Assembly (NCBI RefSeq): GCF_003254055.1
Contig: NZ_QKZT01000008.1
Span: 1 to 64,000, forward strand
Direction of reading: 5' to 3'
Length of the DNA: 64,000 nucleotides
Origin: Algoriphagus chordae
GTDB lineage: Bacteria > Bacteroidota > Bacteroidia > Cytophagales > Cyclobacteriaceae
Shown piece after piece: positions 50,108-59,034 of the stretch (within the stretch, counting starts at the first letter, position 1; each line of letters starts with the position of its first letter). Both the position numbers and the translations under genes were made by a program. Below the pieces are notes generated by a model. The model did no database searches. It saw only the letters and a program-made list of their open reading frames with translations, and was not told the origin of the DNA.

Positions 50108-50401
50108 TCAAACTTGATATTGCTTCAACAACATTCCCCACTCCTCTTCTAAGGTCATATCAGGTCTTTCCACTCCTGCTCTTCTATACCAATAATCAGC
50201 ATTCCATTGATCGCCTTCCTTTCTGTGCAGATAAGCATGAATTCTTGCAGCTGCTTTTCCGTCAAGGCCATCCACTAGATCATGTGCTTTTTCCCAGTCA
50301 CCATTCCCATCATACCAAAGTGCCTTCAGCATTGGACTGTAATCTTTGATTTTATCTTTAGATTCTAGGAAATCAGCAATTTTATTATCGTCTTCAGCCA
50401 T
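50108..50401 (-). CDS. Small conserved helical protein of unknown function
   Basis: A 97-aa soluble helical protein. The segment GDWEKAHDLVDGLDGKAAAR followed by IHAYLHRKEGDQWNADYWYRRAG is a conserved pattern shared by unnamed proteins of several phyla, with a TPR-like helical repeat look. No signal peptide. It starts 115 bp from the divergent DM13 operon and therefore shares that intergenic control region. Function unknown. Confidence 0.75.
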   Translation of the reverse strand: MAEDDNKIADFLESKDKIKDYSPMLKALWYDGNGDWEKAHDLVDGLDGKAAARIHAYLHRKEGDQWNADYWYRRAGVERPDMTLEEEWGMLLKQYQV

Positions 50402-50489
50402 AGCTTTTGTGTTGTAATCCCCAAAGAAAACAAGCCTCAGTTTAATTTCTTTATTCTTCCGTGACTTTTTTGTGATACCCTTGCGGCAA

Positions 50490-50506
50490 TTTTGGATAAA
50501 TCAAAA
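50490..50506 (+). promoter_or_regulatory. Palindrome upstream of the DM13 operon, possible Crp/Fnr-type operator
   Basis: TTTTG-N7-CAAAA at 50490-50506, 10 bp before the lipoprotein ATG. It follows a near-consensus -7 box TACCCTTG at 50476-50483. It could be an operator for the Crp/Fnr regulator encoded in the same operon. The spacing resembles FNR-type half-site pairs only loosely. Confidence 0.3.
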
Positions 50507-50516
50507 CCACAGTATC

Positions 50517-50966
50517 ATGAAAAAAGCAGTTATTCTATTTTACGTTGCCTTTTTAGGCCTTGTCTCCTGTTCCGATGATAAAGACCCCGTTATTATTGAT
50601 CCTACACAGCCCACTGGTTCTTTGAATGTAGCTCGTAGTGGAAATTTCGTGGATCAAAATGCCGCTGGATCCATGGGGACCGCGGAGATAGGCACCGACG
50701 CGGAAGGCAAAGAATTCTTACAATTCAGCTCAGACTTCAACACGGCACTTGCGACTGGAACGGTAACAGTCTACCTATCCACCTCGGATACATTCATGGC
50801 GGATCCTGCAAATGGAAATCCTGATTTATTGGTAATGGGGCCAGTGAGAATGGCTGGTGCAAACAGCTTTGCTGTTCCTACTGGTGTCAGCACAGCAAAA
50901 TATACCCATGTATTATTATGGTGCGGATCTGTAGGAATTCCTTTTGGAAATGCGCCACTATTATAA
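50517..50966 (+). CDS. DM13-domain lipoprotein (first copy)
   Basis: A 149-aa lipoprotein. The ATG at 50517 gives MKKAVILFYVAFLGLVSC with the lipid-modified Cys at residue 18; an ATG at 50472 would add 15 residues. The DM13 domain covers about 40-149: SGNFVDQNAAGSMGTAEIG, LQFSSDFNTALATGTVTVYLS, and KYTHVLLWCGSVGIPFGNAP at the end, with the conserved Cys in LWCG. DM13 has been proposed to have a redox or haem-linked role (family-level hypothesis). First gene of a four-gene unit with a barrel, a Crp/Fnr regulator and a second DM13 lipoprotein. Confidence 0.87.
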   Translation: MKKAVILFYVAFLGLVSCSDDKDPVIIDPTQPTGSLNVARSGNFVDQNAAGSMGTAEIGTDAEGKEFLQFSSDFNTALATGTVTVYLSTSDTFMADPANGNPDLLVMGPVRMAGANSFAVPTGVSTAKYTHVLLWCGSVGIPFGNAPLL

Positions 50967-50970
50967 AAAG

Positions 50971-51861
50971 ATGCAATTCCACAACATCCAATCACTTATA
51001 CTCAAAGTCTTCGGCCTTGGGTATATGTGCTTTTTTACTTTTGAGGCAGCTGCGCAATCTGGCTGGACTAAGGAGAAAACTGAAGGTTTTTACCAGCTAA
51101 GTTTTCAGTCCATGAAATCTGATGACTATTACTCCCTAACTGGGGACTTATTGGAAACCAATCAATTTTCGCAGCAATCTCTTGTCTTCTATGGGGAATA
51201 CGGCGTCACAGACAAATTCACCATTATTGCCAACTGGCCACTTCAAATTTGGAATGGTTTCGAAACCACAGAAACTGTAAGCGGTCTTGGAGATCTACGG
51301 TTAGAGTTTAAGCATTCATTACTCAAAAAATATTTACCACTCAGCATTTCTATAGCTCCCGAATTCCCAATTGGCCGAGCAAATAACTTTGCTCAGAGCA
51401 CGGTCAATGATTTCGAGCAAATCAATTTACCTTCAGGAGATGGAGAATTTAATGTTTGGACTACCCTAGCGAGTTCTTTCGCACTCCCTGACATTCCACT
51501 GTATGGAAATCTTTTTAGCTCTTACAATTTTAGAACCCAATATGAAGGGATTTCTTTCTCAGACCAATTTGCCATAGGAGCCGAAATAGGGTATCATATA
51601 GCTGATTTAGTCTGGGTGAACGCCCGACTCAACGCACTTAATTCGGTCAATGAAGTAGAAGTAGCTACGGACTTTGTACGAGGAGATGGTTCTGAATACA
51701 CAGCATACAGCTTTGGCGCCTCTGTGCCCGTTTACAAAAACATACATGTGACTGTGAATTATAGGAATTTCAACGACTGGATATTCAAGCGCAAAAACAT
51801 TTACTCCTCAGGCGTAATTGGCTTTGGAGTCTATTACGAATACAAACCAAAGAAACCATGA
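50971..51861 (+). CDS. Outer-membrane barrel protein of the DM13 locus
   Basis: A 296-aa protein starting 4 bp after the first DM13 gene (ATG 50971; an ATG at 50944 would overlap). The signal peptide ends EAAAQ at about residue 29. A barrel of twelve or more strands follows: FYQLSFQSMKSDDYYSLTGD, KFTIIANWPLQIW, DLRLEFKHSLL, LSISIAPEFPIG, IGAEIGYHIADLVWVNARL and VIGFGVYYEYKP at the C-terminus. It looks like the transporter/phenol-degradation (MetA-like) type of small barrel, but the family is not certain. The stop overlaps the regulator's ATG by 4 bp. Confidence 0.75.
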   Translation: MQFHNIQSLILKVFGLGYMCFFTFEAAAQSGWTKEKTEGFYQLSFQSMKSDDYYSLTGDLLETNQFSQQSLVFYGEYGVTDKFTIIANWPLQIWNGFETTETVSGLGDLRLEFKHSLLKKYLPLSISIAPEFPIGRANNFAQSTVNDFEQINLPSGDGEFNVWTTLASSFALPDIPLYGNLFSSYNFRTQYEGISFSDQFAIGAEIGYHIADLVWVNARLNALNSVNEVEVATDFVRGDGSEYTAYSFGASVPVYKNIHVTVNYRNFNDWIFKRKNIYSSGVIGFGVYYEYKPKKP

Positions 51862-52493
51862 ATACTAGCCTAATTCAACCTTATCGAGAAACCGTTCAGA
51901 TAACTTTCCCCTCATTTAAGAGTTACACAAAAGGGCAAGCTATTTATAAGCAAGACCAGATATCTGAAGGATTCTACTTAGTGAAAGCAGGTAGCGTTAA
52001 ACTACAGAAGATGCTTCCAAACGGTTTTCAGACGATCTTAAAAATCGCTACAGCTGGTGAAATAATAGGTGAAGGAGACTTTAATAATGCTTTGCCAATA
52101 AAAAATCTCAGCTATGCTATTGCCTTAGAAAAAGGAACTCTGATCCAAAAAATAGATAGTTTTTGCAATCTTAGCCAAGCAGGTAAAGCAAAACTCACAC
52201 AGCACTTAGTGGACCGCACAATAGAAGCATCTCATCGACATGAACGATTGATTTCCCTTGATGCAGATCAGCGTATCAAAGCAGTTGTGAAAGAACTTGC
52301 CATAAAGATCGGGAAGAAATATGGAGATGAAACTCTACTCAAAATCAACCTCACACATGAGGATTTTGCCTTGCTTTCCGACTCAAGTCGGCAAACAGTT
52401 ACTAAAACATTCTCTACCTTGAAGAAACAAGGAATTATCAATTACAGTAGAAATAGAATACTCTTTCGTAATCTGGAAAATTTCAAACCCTAG
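51858..52493 (+). CDS. Crp/Fnr-family transcriptional regulator
   Basis: A 211-aa regulator with an N-terminal cyclic-nucleotide-binding-like beta-barrel (about 15-120; KGQAIYKQDQISEGFYLVKAGSVKL, G-E-GDF) and a C-terminal winged helix (about 140-205). The recognition helix is LLSDSSRQTVTKTFSTLKKQ. FNR-type N-terminal Cys ligands are absent, and the only Cys is at about residue 111, so it is not an oxygen sensor of the [4Fe-4S] type. Ligand unknown. It is coupled to the barrel gene by ATGA overlap and followed by the second DM13 gene after 5 bp, so it probably controls its own operon. Confidence 0.9.
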   Translation: MNTSLIQPYRETVQITFPSFKSYTKGQAIYKQDQISEGFYLVKAGSVKLQKMLPNGFQTILKIATAGEIIGEGDFNNALPIKNLSYAIALEKGTLIQKIDSFCNLSQAGKAKLTQHLVDRTIEASHRHERLISLDADQRIKAVVKELAIKIGKKYGDETLLKINLTHEDFALLSDSSRQTVTKTFSTLKKQGIINYSRNRILFRNLENFKP

Positions 52494-52498
52494 TAACC

Positions 52499-52978
52499 AT
52501 GAAACATTCATTCAATTATATACTCCTCATTTTACTAGTCATTTCACTCGGCTCGTGCAGCAGCTCGGACGATCCTCAGCCATCAACTCCCGCTGATGTA
52601 GCTGGTGTTCCTGATAAACCAGGCGAAGCGAAAGTCATAGGAAAAGTAGATGTGCTCAAAATGGGAACATTCACATCTCAAAGTGGTTCAAATACCAAGG
52701 GAATGATAGACCTCGTTACCGATGAAAGCGGTGACTTTTTTGTTAAACTCAGCGATGATTTCAATTCCAGTTTTCACACCGGAACAGTTACAGTTTATCT
52801 TTCCGATTCAAAAAACTTAACACTATCAGAAACGTCCAGTTTTCAGTTAGTTGCTGTAGTGGATGCACCAGGAGAGCATTATTACAAACTGCCCAATTTC
52901 CCTAGCGCCAAATTTACACACGGAATCCTCTGGTGCGGTGCCGCCGCTATCCCATTTGGCTATGCTGAGTTTAATTGA
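52499..52978 (+). CDS. DM13-domain lipoprotein (second copy)
   Basis: A 159-aa lipoprotein with signal MKHSFNYILLILLVISLGSC, lipid Cys at residue 20, and a Pro/Ser/Asp linker (about 21-50). The DM13 domain (about 50-159) parallels the first copy: MGTFTSQSGSNTKGMIDLV, VKLSDDFNSSFHTGTVTVYL and KFTHGILWCGAAAIPFGYAE. The LWCG cysteine is conserved. The two copies share the domain but are clearly diverged, so an old duplication or independent recruitment is likely. It closes the four-gene unit. Confidence 0.87.
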   Translation: MKHSFNYILLILLVISLGSCSSSDDPQPSTPADVAGVPDKPGEAKVIGKVDVLKMGTFTSQSGSNTKGMIDLVTDESGDFFVKLSDDFNSSFHTGTVTVYLSDSKNLTLSETSSFQLVAVVDAPGEHYYKLPNFPSAKFTHGILWCGAAAIPFGYAEFN

Positions 52979-53014
52979 AATAAAAACGAAAACACCTGCG
53001 TTAATATAACCAAG

Positions 53015-53045
53015 GAAGGCCAGCAATTAATCGCTGGCCTTCTTT
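53015..53045. terminator. Terminator after the DM13 operon
   Basis: GAAGGCCAGC (53015-53024) pairs with GCTGGCCTTC (53033-53042) around an 8-nt loop, followed by a short T-rich stretch. The stem is strong and the T-run is weak. Confidence 0.65.
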
Positions 53046-53266
53046 AGTCTAATCTAAAGTGATGATTCATTCTAATATAGGTTAAACAACAATATATTAG
53101 CTTTTTATATTCGAATTTACAATTCTCATAGTTCAAATAACACTCTCAATCAACAACTATTATTCATCATAAATATCACTATTTCCTACCTGCTACTTTT
53201 CACATATTACCTCTAACAATTCACAACTTTTCACCTTCTACCAAAACTTCAAACAGCAACAGGAAA

Positions 53267-54724
53267 TTAAGCCTGCTCCACAGGCAACTCAAAAATAAAC
53301 TCCGTAAAGCTATTCGAATCCGACTCAATATGGATTTCAGAACCGTGAACTTCCAAGATTCGCTTCACAATCGCCAAACCAAGTCCAGAGCCTTCTACTC
53401 CTTCCCTCTCCCTATCAATCATATAATATCGATCAAAAATAGTTTCCAAATCGGCCTGTGGAATTCCTCCACCTGAATTTCGGATTTTGACCTCCACGGC
53501 ACCGGCTACAGAAGAGGCTTCAATACTTATTTCACCATCCTGAGGAGTGTATTTCACGGCATTATCCAATAGGTTTTGGATCACTCGGTCTAATAAATAT
53601 AGATCTGCATTGACCAGTGGAAGTGAAGAAGAAATAGCAGTTTCTATGGCTATATTTTTTGATTTTGCTAGCAATTCATATTTCAAGCTACTGTCATATA
53701 GGAGTTCCTGAATATTGAGATTTTCCTTCTTGACCTGCATCTGTCCTGATTCCAATTTGGATAGATCAAATAGATCGGCGACCAGCTTGGTCAGCTTATC
53801 AGTACTATTGCCTATGATTTTCAGGTAGCTTTCCTTCTCTTCGGGCGAAATTGATTCCCCTTTCATTTGCAGGGTTTCTATATAGCCGTTGATAATCGCT
53901 AGTGGGTTTCGGAGATCATGGGACACATTTGCTATCAATTCTCTACGCAGACTATCCACATTTTTCAGCTCTTCTATATTATTAAGTATCCTATCCGCCA
54001 TGTGGTTGAATGTTTCTCCCAGCACAGCAAACTCAGAGTTGGTTTTGTAGTGTGGTACTCGTGCATGTAGATCACCATCTTTGAAACGCTCTACTGTCCT
54101 GACTATAGTACGCAAATGACGAGTAAGCCATGCGATCAAAACCAAACCAATAAGCAAAGCCACCACGAGAGTGATCAAAATGGAATTGAAGGTTAACTGC
54201 ATCCAGTAACTCCCAAGTACTCCAGAAGAAATGGTTTCATACTTTTCACTTGCCAAAATGATATAGACGTAGCCAAGTAACTTGTCATCTTCATAAACTG
54301 CAGTAGCGGAGAAAACAGACTTTTCGCCAGGATTTCTAGGATCATCCCCCATTACAAAATCATCGCCTTTGGCAGCAATAAATTCTTTAACTGGCGCCAA
54401 CTCTACACGCTTCAGTTTGACCAGCTGATCCAACACTACAAATGAGAGAATTTCACCAGTAGGATCAAGCAAATAAACCTCTATCCCTGGGTTCACAGCC
54501 ATCATGGAATGCATAATCGTTCCTAGCGCAGCTTCATTCACTTCGCCATCCACAAAGGGATTGACCTCCTCGATCATATATTCGGCAACGGTAGCATTCA
54601 AGCGCTGTGTTGTTTCTTGGAAATAACGCTGAGCTGTGATCGCCGTAATAAAAATATAAGAACAGCCCACTATTAGTAAGACCAAAATAAAGATGAGAGA
54701 AATTCTCAGAAATAGACTTTTCAT
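53267..54724 (-). CDS. Sensor histidine kinase
   Basis: A 485-aa kinase with TM1 at about 8-28, a periplasmic PAS/Cache-like sensor domain (about 35-170), TM2 at about 178-200, and HAMP at about 200-255. The HisKA domain has phospho-acceptor His269 in NVSHDLRNPL. HATPase_c shows the N-box NLLDNAVKYT, G1 NSGGGIPQAD and G2 GSGLGLAIVKRI. The gene follows the response-regulator gene 9 bp downstream, forming an OmpR/PhoB-type two-component system. Its signal cannot be deduced. Confidence 0.95.
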   Translation of the reverse strand: MKSLFLRISLIFILVLLIVGCSYIFITAITAQRYFQETTQRLNATVAEYMIEEVNPFVDGEVNEAALGTIMHSMMAVNPGIEVYLLDPTGEILSFVVLDQLVKLKRVELAPVKEFIAAKGDDFVMGDDPRNPGEKSVFSATAVYEDDKLLGYVYIILASEKYETISSGVLGSYWMQLTFNSILITLVVALLIGLVLIAWLTRHLRTIVRTVERFKDGDLHARVPHYKTNSEFAVLGETFNHMADRILNNIEELKNVDSLRRELIANVSHDLRNPLAIINGYIETLQMKGESISPEEKESYLKIIGNSTDKLTKLVADLFDLSKLESGQMQVKKENLNIQELLYDSSLKYELLAKSKNIAIETAISSSLPLVNADLYLLDRVIQNLLDNAVKYTPQDGEISIEASSVAGAVEVKIRNSGGGIPQADLETIFDRYYMIDREREGVEGSGLGLAIVKRILEVHGSEIHIESDSNSFTEFIFELPVEQA

Positions 54725-54733
54725 GGCTGCTGC

Positions 54734-55432
54734 TTAAAATTCATCATTAAATCTATATCCTACTCCCCAAGTGGTAAGGATATAATTTGGGTTATTTGGA
54801 TCCGCTTCTATCTTGGCACGAAGCCGGTTGATATGTGCATTTACAGTATGCTCGTAGCCTGAGAAATCATATCCCCATATCAATTCAAGGAGTTCTCCTC
54901 GGGAATAGCTTCTCCCTGGATTCTTAGCCATGAGTACTAGCAGGTCAAATTCCTTGGGAGTCAAATCCACTCGCTTTTGAAGTAGAATTACTTTCCGCTT
55001 TTTCTCATCTATTTCCAGAGACTCAAATTTGATCAACTTCACATCATTTGCGGCAAGCATCGCAAACTGATCTTGACGTCGCATAATAGCCTTCACTCTT
55101 GCGATAAACTCTCGGATCTTGAAGGGCTTGGTGATGTAATCATCTGCTCCAGATTCCAAACCGATAACCTTGTCTATTTCCTCAGACTTGGCCGTGATCA
55201 TAAGAATAGGTGTGAAATTATCCAAGGCACGAAGACGCTGGCAGATAGCAATGCCATCCATTTCGGGCAGCATAATGTCTAGAATAATGAGATCATAAGG
55301 ATTGGTATTCGCCTCTTCAAATCCTTCTCGACCATTATTCCTTACTTTGATGTCATAGTCCAAATCCTTCAGATGAATCTGTATCAACTGACTAATATTG
55401 GGATCGTCTTCTACTATAAGTACTTTTTTCAT
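54734..55432 (-). CDS. OmpR/PhoB-family response regulator
   Basis: A 232-aa regulator. The receiver domain (1-120) has phosphorylation site Asp52 in LILDIMLPEMDG, acidic pocket VEDDP and the conserved Lys in DDYITKPF. The winged-helix trans_reg_C domain (about 130-230) ends WGVGYRF and includes DLTPKEFDLLVLMAKNPG and GYEHTVNAHINRLR. It is first in the operon with the kinase. An 11-bp direct repeat 34 bp upstream of the ATG is a candidate own binding site. Confidence 0.95.
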   Translation of the reverse strand: MKKVLIVEDDPNISQLIQIHLKDLDYDIKVRNNGREGFEEANTNPYDLIILDIMLPEMDGIAICQRLRALDNFTPILMITAKSEEIDKVIGLESGADDYITKPFKIREFIARVKAIMRRQDQFAMLAANDVKLIKFESLEIDEKKRKVILLQKRVDLTPKEFDLLVLMAKNPGRSYSRGELLELIWGYDFSGYEHTVNAHINRLRAKIEADPNNPNYILTTWGVGYRFNDEF

Positions 55433-55465
55433 CTGAAAATAAAGTGAATTGGAAAGTTATAATCT

Positions 55466-55487
55466 AATCATCACGAAACTATCACGA
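55466..55487 (-). promoter_or_regulatory. Tandem 11-bp direct repeat upstream of the response regulator
   Basis: AATCATCACGA (55466-55476) and AACTATCACGA (55477-55487) are head-to-tail 11-mers identical at 9 of 11 positions. OmpR/PhoB-family regulators bind direct repeats spaced about 11 bp. The site lies 34 bp from the regulator's ATG, so autoregulation is likely (inference). Confidence 0.5.
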
Positions 55488-55512
55488 TAGGCTGTTAAGT
55501 ATTTTTTGCCGA

Positions 55513-55758
55513 TTAAAAAGTACGAAAAATCAAATCCGAAGCCCTCGATCCGAGGTGTTTCTGGTGAATTCTCCACAAGGAGATTACGTCTGTGCTATTT
55601 TCACCAATACCAATGTGGATCAAAGCTGGGAATACAACAATGAATCCTGGGTATTGACTAGAAAAATATCCAATCATATTTGAAATTATCACAAGCCTAA
55701 TCTGCTATACAGTCAACCAAAAGGATATGAGAAATATCTAGAAGGACTACAGTATTAA
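55513..55758 (+). pseudogene. C-terminal remnant of a class-A beta-lactamase-like serine hydrolase
   Basis: A reading frame on the plus strand encodes RSEVFLVNSPQGDYV, then AIFTNTNVDQSWEYNNESW and KISNHI. After an in-frame TGA at 55681-55683 it continues NYHKPNLLYSQPKGYEKYLE to a TAA at 55756-55758. This looks like the C-terminal end of a Bacteroidota serine hydrolase/beta-lactamase 2-family protein. A Trp is expected at the stop (I-W-N-Y), so TGG changed to TGA would explain it. The catalytic SxxK domain is missing altogether. It lies between the response regulator and the HD gene. The identity is from pattern memory. Confidence 0.6.
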
Positions 55759-55763
55759 AGCAT

Positions 55764-56375
55764 TCAAATTTCAGCCTTAGCTAGTTCTTCTATTTTTAAC
55801 TGGAGAAATTTCAGGTTTTTATCTTTTCCTAGCTGAAAAAACTCGAGGGCATAATCGGTGTGATACTGATGGTTTTTCATAAAATCCTCCGAGTTCCGCA
55901 ACCAATCCAAAAGTACTACAGACTGATTATTAAGCTGTTCATATTCCTTTTTCAACAATAAGGTTTGAGCATAGCATTGTGTAGAACTCAGATGATAAAG
56001 ATCAGCATCACAAATTATTGATTCGATGAGATTATGAGGTTGCTGCGGCACTTTAGTCGCTAGGATAGCTCCACGAATTTTGTCAATTCTAGCTTGATCA
56101 ATTCCAAATTTAGGCAAAAAGTCCTGGGCAAAATCAGCACCTCTTTCCTCATGATCTTGTGCAATCCCTTCCCAATAGCCCACATCATGCAACCAGCCTG
56201 CTAGGAATAAATCTTCCAACTGTTCATTTCCCAAATCATTGTATTCCCCTATCTCCTTCGCCTTGTCTACAATAGTGAGCGTATGATCCAAATTGTGGTA
56301 ACAAAGCTTAGGATTTAGCCGTTCGGCAAACAGTTTCCTTATTGTGCACTCAAAATTTTCAAGAAGTAAATCCAC
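55764..56375 (-). CDS. HD-domain phosphohydrolase-like protein
   Basis: A 203-aa all-helical HD protein. Metal-binding signature: His31 in YHNLDHT, the His63-Asp64 dyad in AGWLHDVGYWEG, and the later Asp in ICDADLYHL. Family members hydrolyse phosphate esters, including nucleotides and second messengers. No signal peptide or second domain. It stands alone beside the hydrolase remnant. The substrate cannot be read from sequence. Confidence 0.85.
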   Translation of the reverse strand: MDLLLENFECTIRKLFAERLNPKLCYHNLDHTLTIVDKAKEIGEYNDLGNEQLEDLFLAGWLHDVGYWEGIAQDHEERGADFAQDFLPKFGIDQARIDKIRGAILATKVPQQPHNLIESIICDADLYHLSSTQCYAQTLLLKKEYEQLNNQSVVLLDWLRNSEDFMKNHQYHTDYALEFFQLGKDKNLKFLQLKIEELAKAEI

Positions 56376-56770
56376 AGGCTTTAGGGTGATTTTTAAAAAT
56401 ATTATGAAACCAATTTACTATATAAATTGACATCAACAGCTTTAATCAATTGAATTTTAGTTATTTAAATTATTCTACCAAGATGTCTAAAATTACGCAT
56501 AAGCCTTTCTAGAACAGAACAACATTTTTTGAATAGGATGATAAAGCTGCAAAACTTTTATGATTTGGATAGACTAACTAGATTATCATATTTCAATGAA
56601 AGCTAGATAATTTATCAATTATTGGAAATTAAATAGTAATTCTATTACTGTATTACTAAAATATCACTAATTACTTGAGAATTAAACTATAGCGAGCTGA
56701 GATTGGTCGGTAAATGAGAAGTTCTATATTTGCTCAATTAACAATTTCAAAATAACAGTCGACATACTCT
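56376..56770. other. 395-bp AT-rich intergenic region upstream of hppA
   Basis: No protein gene seen. It contains the hppA promoter at its right end and the start region of the divergent HD gene at its left end. The middle part is simple AT-rich sequence without clear repeats. Confidence 0.6.
56703..56732 (+). promoter_or_regulatory. Promoter of hppA
   Basis: TTG at 56703-56705, a 19-bp spacer and TATATTTG at 56725-56732, an exact match to the Bacteroidota TTG/TAnnTTTG promoter. The ATG lies 38 bp downstream. Confidence 0.65.
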
Positions 56771-59011
56771 ATGGAACAAGCTTTGATTTATGTAGTCCCC
56801 GCGTTGGGACTGGTGGGCCTGATCGTGATGGCCATAAAATCTGCCTGGGTAACCAAGCAGGAAACAGGAGACAAAACCATGATGGAACTCGCCGGCTATA
56901 TAGCTGACGGAGCCATGGCATTCTTAAAAGCCGAATGGAAGGTACTCTCCTATTTTGCGGTCATTGCAGTCATACTTTTGGCATGGTCGGGAATGTCCGT
57001 CGAGACATCTAGTCCAGTTATCGCCATTTCCTTCCTTATCGGAGCTGTATTTTCAGCCTTTGCAGGGTACATAGGAATGAATATCGCTACCAAAGCGAAC
57101 GTAAGGACCACCCAAGCAGCTAGAACTAGTTTGAAACATGCCCTTAAAGTGTCTTTCACTGGCGGTTCTGTAATGGGACTTGGAGTTGCCGGTTTGGCAG
57201 TTCTTGGCCTAGGCTCTTTATTCATCCTGTTTTATAATATGTATGTACAAAGTGTAGGTGCTGGAGTGAATGGGGTGGAAATGGAAAAAGCACTGGAAGT
57301 ACTTGCTGGTTTCTCACTTGGTGCTGAATCTATAGCACTTTTTGCTCGTGTAGGTGGTGGTATTTATACCAAAGCTGCCGATGTAGGAGCTGATTTGGTA
57401 GGAAAAGTAGAAGCTGGAATACCTGAAGATGACGTAAGAAACCCTGCAACTATTGCTGATAACGTAGGTGACAACGTAGGTGATGTAGCTGGTATGGGTG
57501 CGGATTTGTTTGGTTCTTATGTAGCCACCATCCTTGCTACCATGGTTCTAGGACGTGAGATTGTTTCTATAGATAATTTCGGAGGAATCGCTCCTATCCT
57601 ACTACCAATGGTATTGGCTGGTTTGGGAATCGTATTCTCTATTTTGGGAATGTTCTTCGTCACGATTAAGGACGATAAAGGTGATGTACAGCATGCCTTG
57701 AACATGGGCAACTGGTCTTCGATTGTATTCACAGGTATCGCATCATTCTTTGTAGTGAAATACATGCTGCCAGAGACCTTGTCTATTCGTGGATATGACT
57801 TTACCAATATGGATGTATTCTATGCGATCATCCTTGGTCTGGTAGTAGGTACTCTGATGAGTATTATCACTGAATATTATACGGCTATGGGCAAGCGTCC
57901 AGTGCAATCCATCATTAAGCAATCAGCAACTGGTCATGCGACCAACATCATTGCGGGACTTGCAGTTGGAATGGAATCCACAGTTCTTCCTATACTAGTC
58001 TTGGCAGGTGGTATCATGGGTTCATATGCTTTTGCTGGTCTTTATGGAGTAGCAATTGCCGCCGCTGGTATGATGGCTACTACTGCCATGCAACTTGCCA
58101 TCGATGCTTTCGGGCCAATCGCAGATAATGCAGGTGGTATTGCTGAGATGAGTCAGCTCCCTGAAGAAGTAAGAAACCGTACTGATATCTTGGATGCTGT
58201 AGGTAATACTACAGCAGCATCTGGTAAAGGTTTCGCGATCGCTTCAGCAGCTTTGACTTCTCTCGCATTGTTTGCAGCTTTTGTGGGTGTAGCTGGAATT
58301 GATGCGATTGACATCTTCAAAGCACCAGTATTGGCCGCCCTATTTGTCGGCGGTATGATTCCATATATATTCTCCTCCCTAGCTATAGCGGCTGTGGGTA
58401 GAGCTGCGATGGACATGGTGAATGAAGTAAGACGCCAATTCAGAGAAATTCCAGGTATCATGGAATACAAAGCAAAGCCTGAGTACGATAAGTGCGTAGA
58501 GATCTCTACTAAAGCATCTCTTCGAGAAATGCTGCTACCAGGAGCCATTGCATTGATCACTCCTATTTTGGTTGGTTTTGGCTTTCAGGGTGTATTCGAG
58601 CAAGTTTCTTCTGCCGAAATGCTAGGTGGTTTACTCGCTGGTGTGACTGTATCAGGCGTATTGATGGGAATGTTTCAGTCAAATGCAGGTGGCGCTTGGG
58701 ATAATGCCAAGAAGTCTTTTGAAAAAGGTGTGGAGATCGATGGTGAGATGTATTACAAAAAGTCTGAGCCACACAAAGCTTCCGTAACTGGTGATACAGT
58801 TGGTGATCCCTTCAAGGATACTTCTGGACCTTCCATGAACATTCTGATTAAATTGATGTCTATCGTAGCTTTGATAATCGCGCCTCATATCAGTCAACGT
58901 CCTCATACTGCTGGCATGTCTGAGAAAATGGAAATCAAAAAAGAAATCAAATATGAAGACGGTAAAAAAGTGGTAACTGAAACAATCACTGAAATAAAGA
59001 AAGTGAATTAA
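56771..59011 (+). CDS. hppA: Membrane-bound ion-translocating pyrophosphatase
   Basis: A 746-aa inner-membrane pump with about 16 TM helices that couples pyrophosphate hydrolysis to cation export. Substrate motifs are intact: [36 protein letters not shown] and [16 protein letters not shown]. In [11 protein letters not shown], Ala482 occupies the position that is Lys in potassium-independent enzymes, so this should be the K+-dependent type, which includes Na+- and Na+/H+-pumping members. A charged C-terminal tail ([18 protein letters not shown]) extends past the last TM. Monocistronic, with a good promoter and terminator. Confidence 0.96.
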   Translation: MEQALIYVVPALGLVGLIVMAIKSAWVTKQETGDKTMMELAGYIADGAMAFLKAEWKVLSYFAVIAVILLAWSGMSVETSSPVIAISFLIGAVFSAFAGYIGMNIATKANVRTTQAARTSLKHALKVSFTGGSVMGLGVAGLAVLGLGSLFILFYNMYVQSVGAGVNGVEMEKALEVLAGFSLGAESIALFARVGGGIYTKAADVGADLVGKVEAGIPEDDVRNPATIADNVGDNVGDVAGMGADLFGSYVATILATMVLGREIVSIDNFGGIAPILLPMVLAGLGIVFSILGMFFVTIKDDKGDVQHALNMGNWSSIVFTGIASFFVVKYMLPETLSIRGYDFTNMDVFYAIILGLVVGTLMSIITEYYTAMGKRPVQSIIKQSATGHATNIIAGLAVGMESTVLPILVLAGGIMGSYAFAGLYGVAIAAAGMMATTAMQLAIDAFGPIADNAGGIAEMSQLPEEVRNRTDILDAVGNTTAASGKGFAIASAALTSLALFAAFVGVAGIDAIDIFKAPVLAALFVGGMIPYIFSSLAIAAVGRAAMDMVNEVRRQFREIPGIMEYKAKPEYDKCVEISTKASLREMLLPGAIALITPILVGFGFQGVFEQVSSAEMLGGLLAGVTVSGVLMGMFQSNAGGAWDNAKKSFEKGVEIDGEMYYKKSEPHKASVTGDTVGDPFKDTSGPSMNILIKLMSIVALIIAPHISQRPHTAGMSEKMEIKKEIKYEDGKKVVTETITEIKKVN

Positions 59012-59034
59012 TCGACTATCTTTTTCTCTTCTTG

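Noticed and set aside
50086..50349. Plus-strand open frame opposite the 97-aa helical protein
   Set aside because: It is antisense to a recognisable conserved protein, and the translation is His/Leu/Phe-rich without features.
57517..58560. Long minus-strand open frames inside hppA
   Set aside because: Shadows of a strongly conserved pump. They only reflect Ala/Gly-rich codons on the opposite strand.
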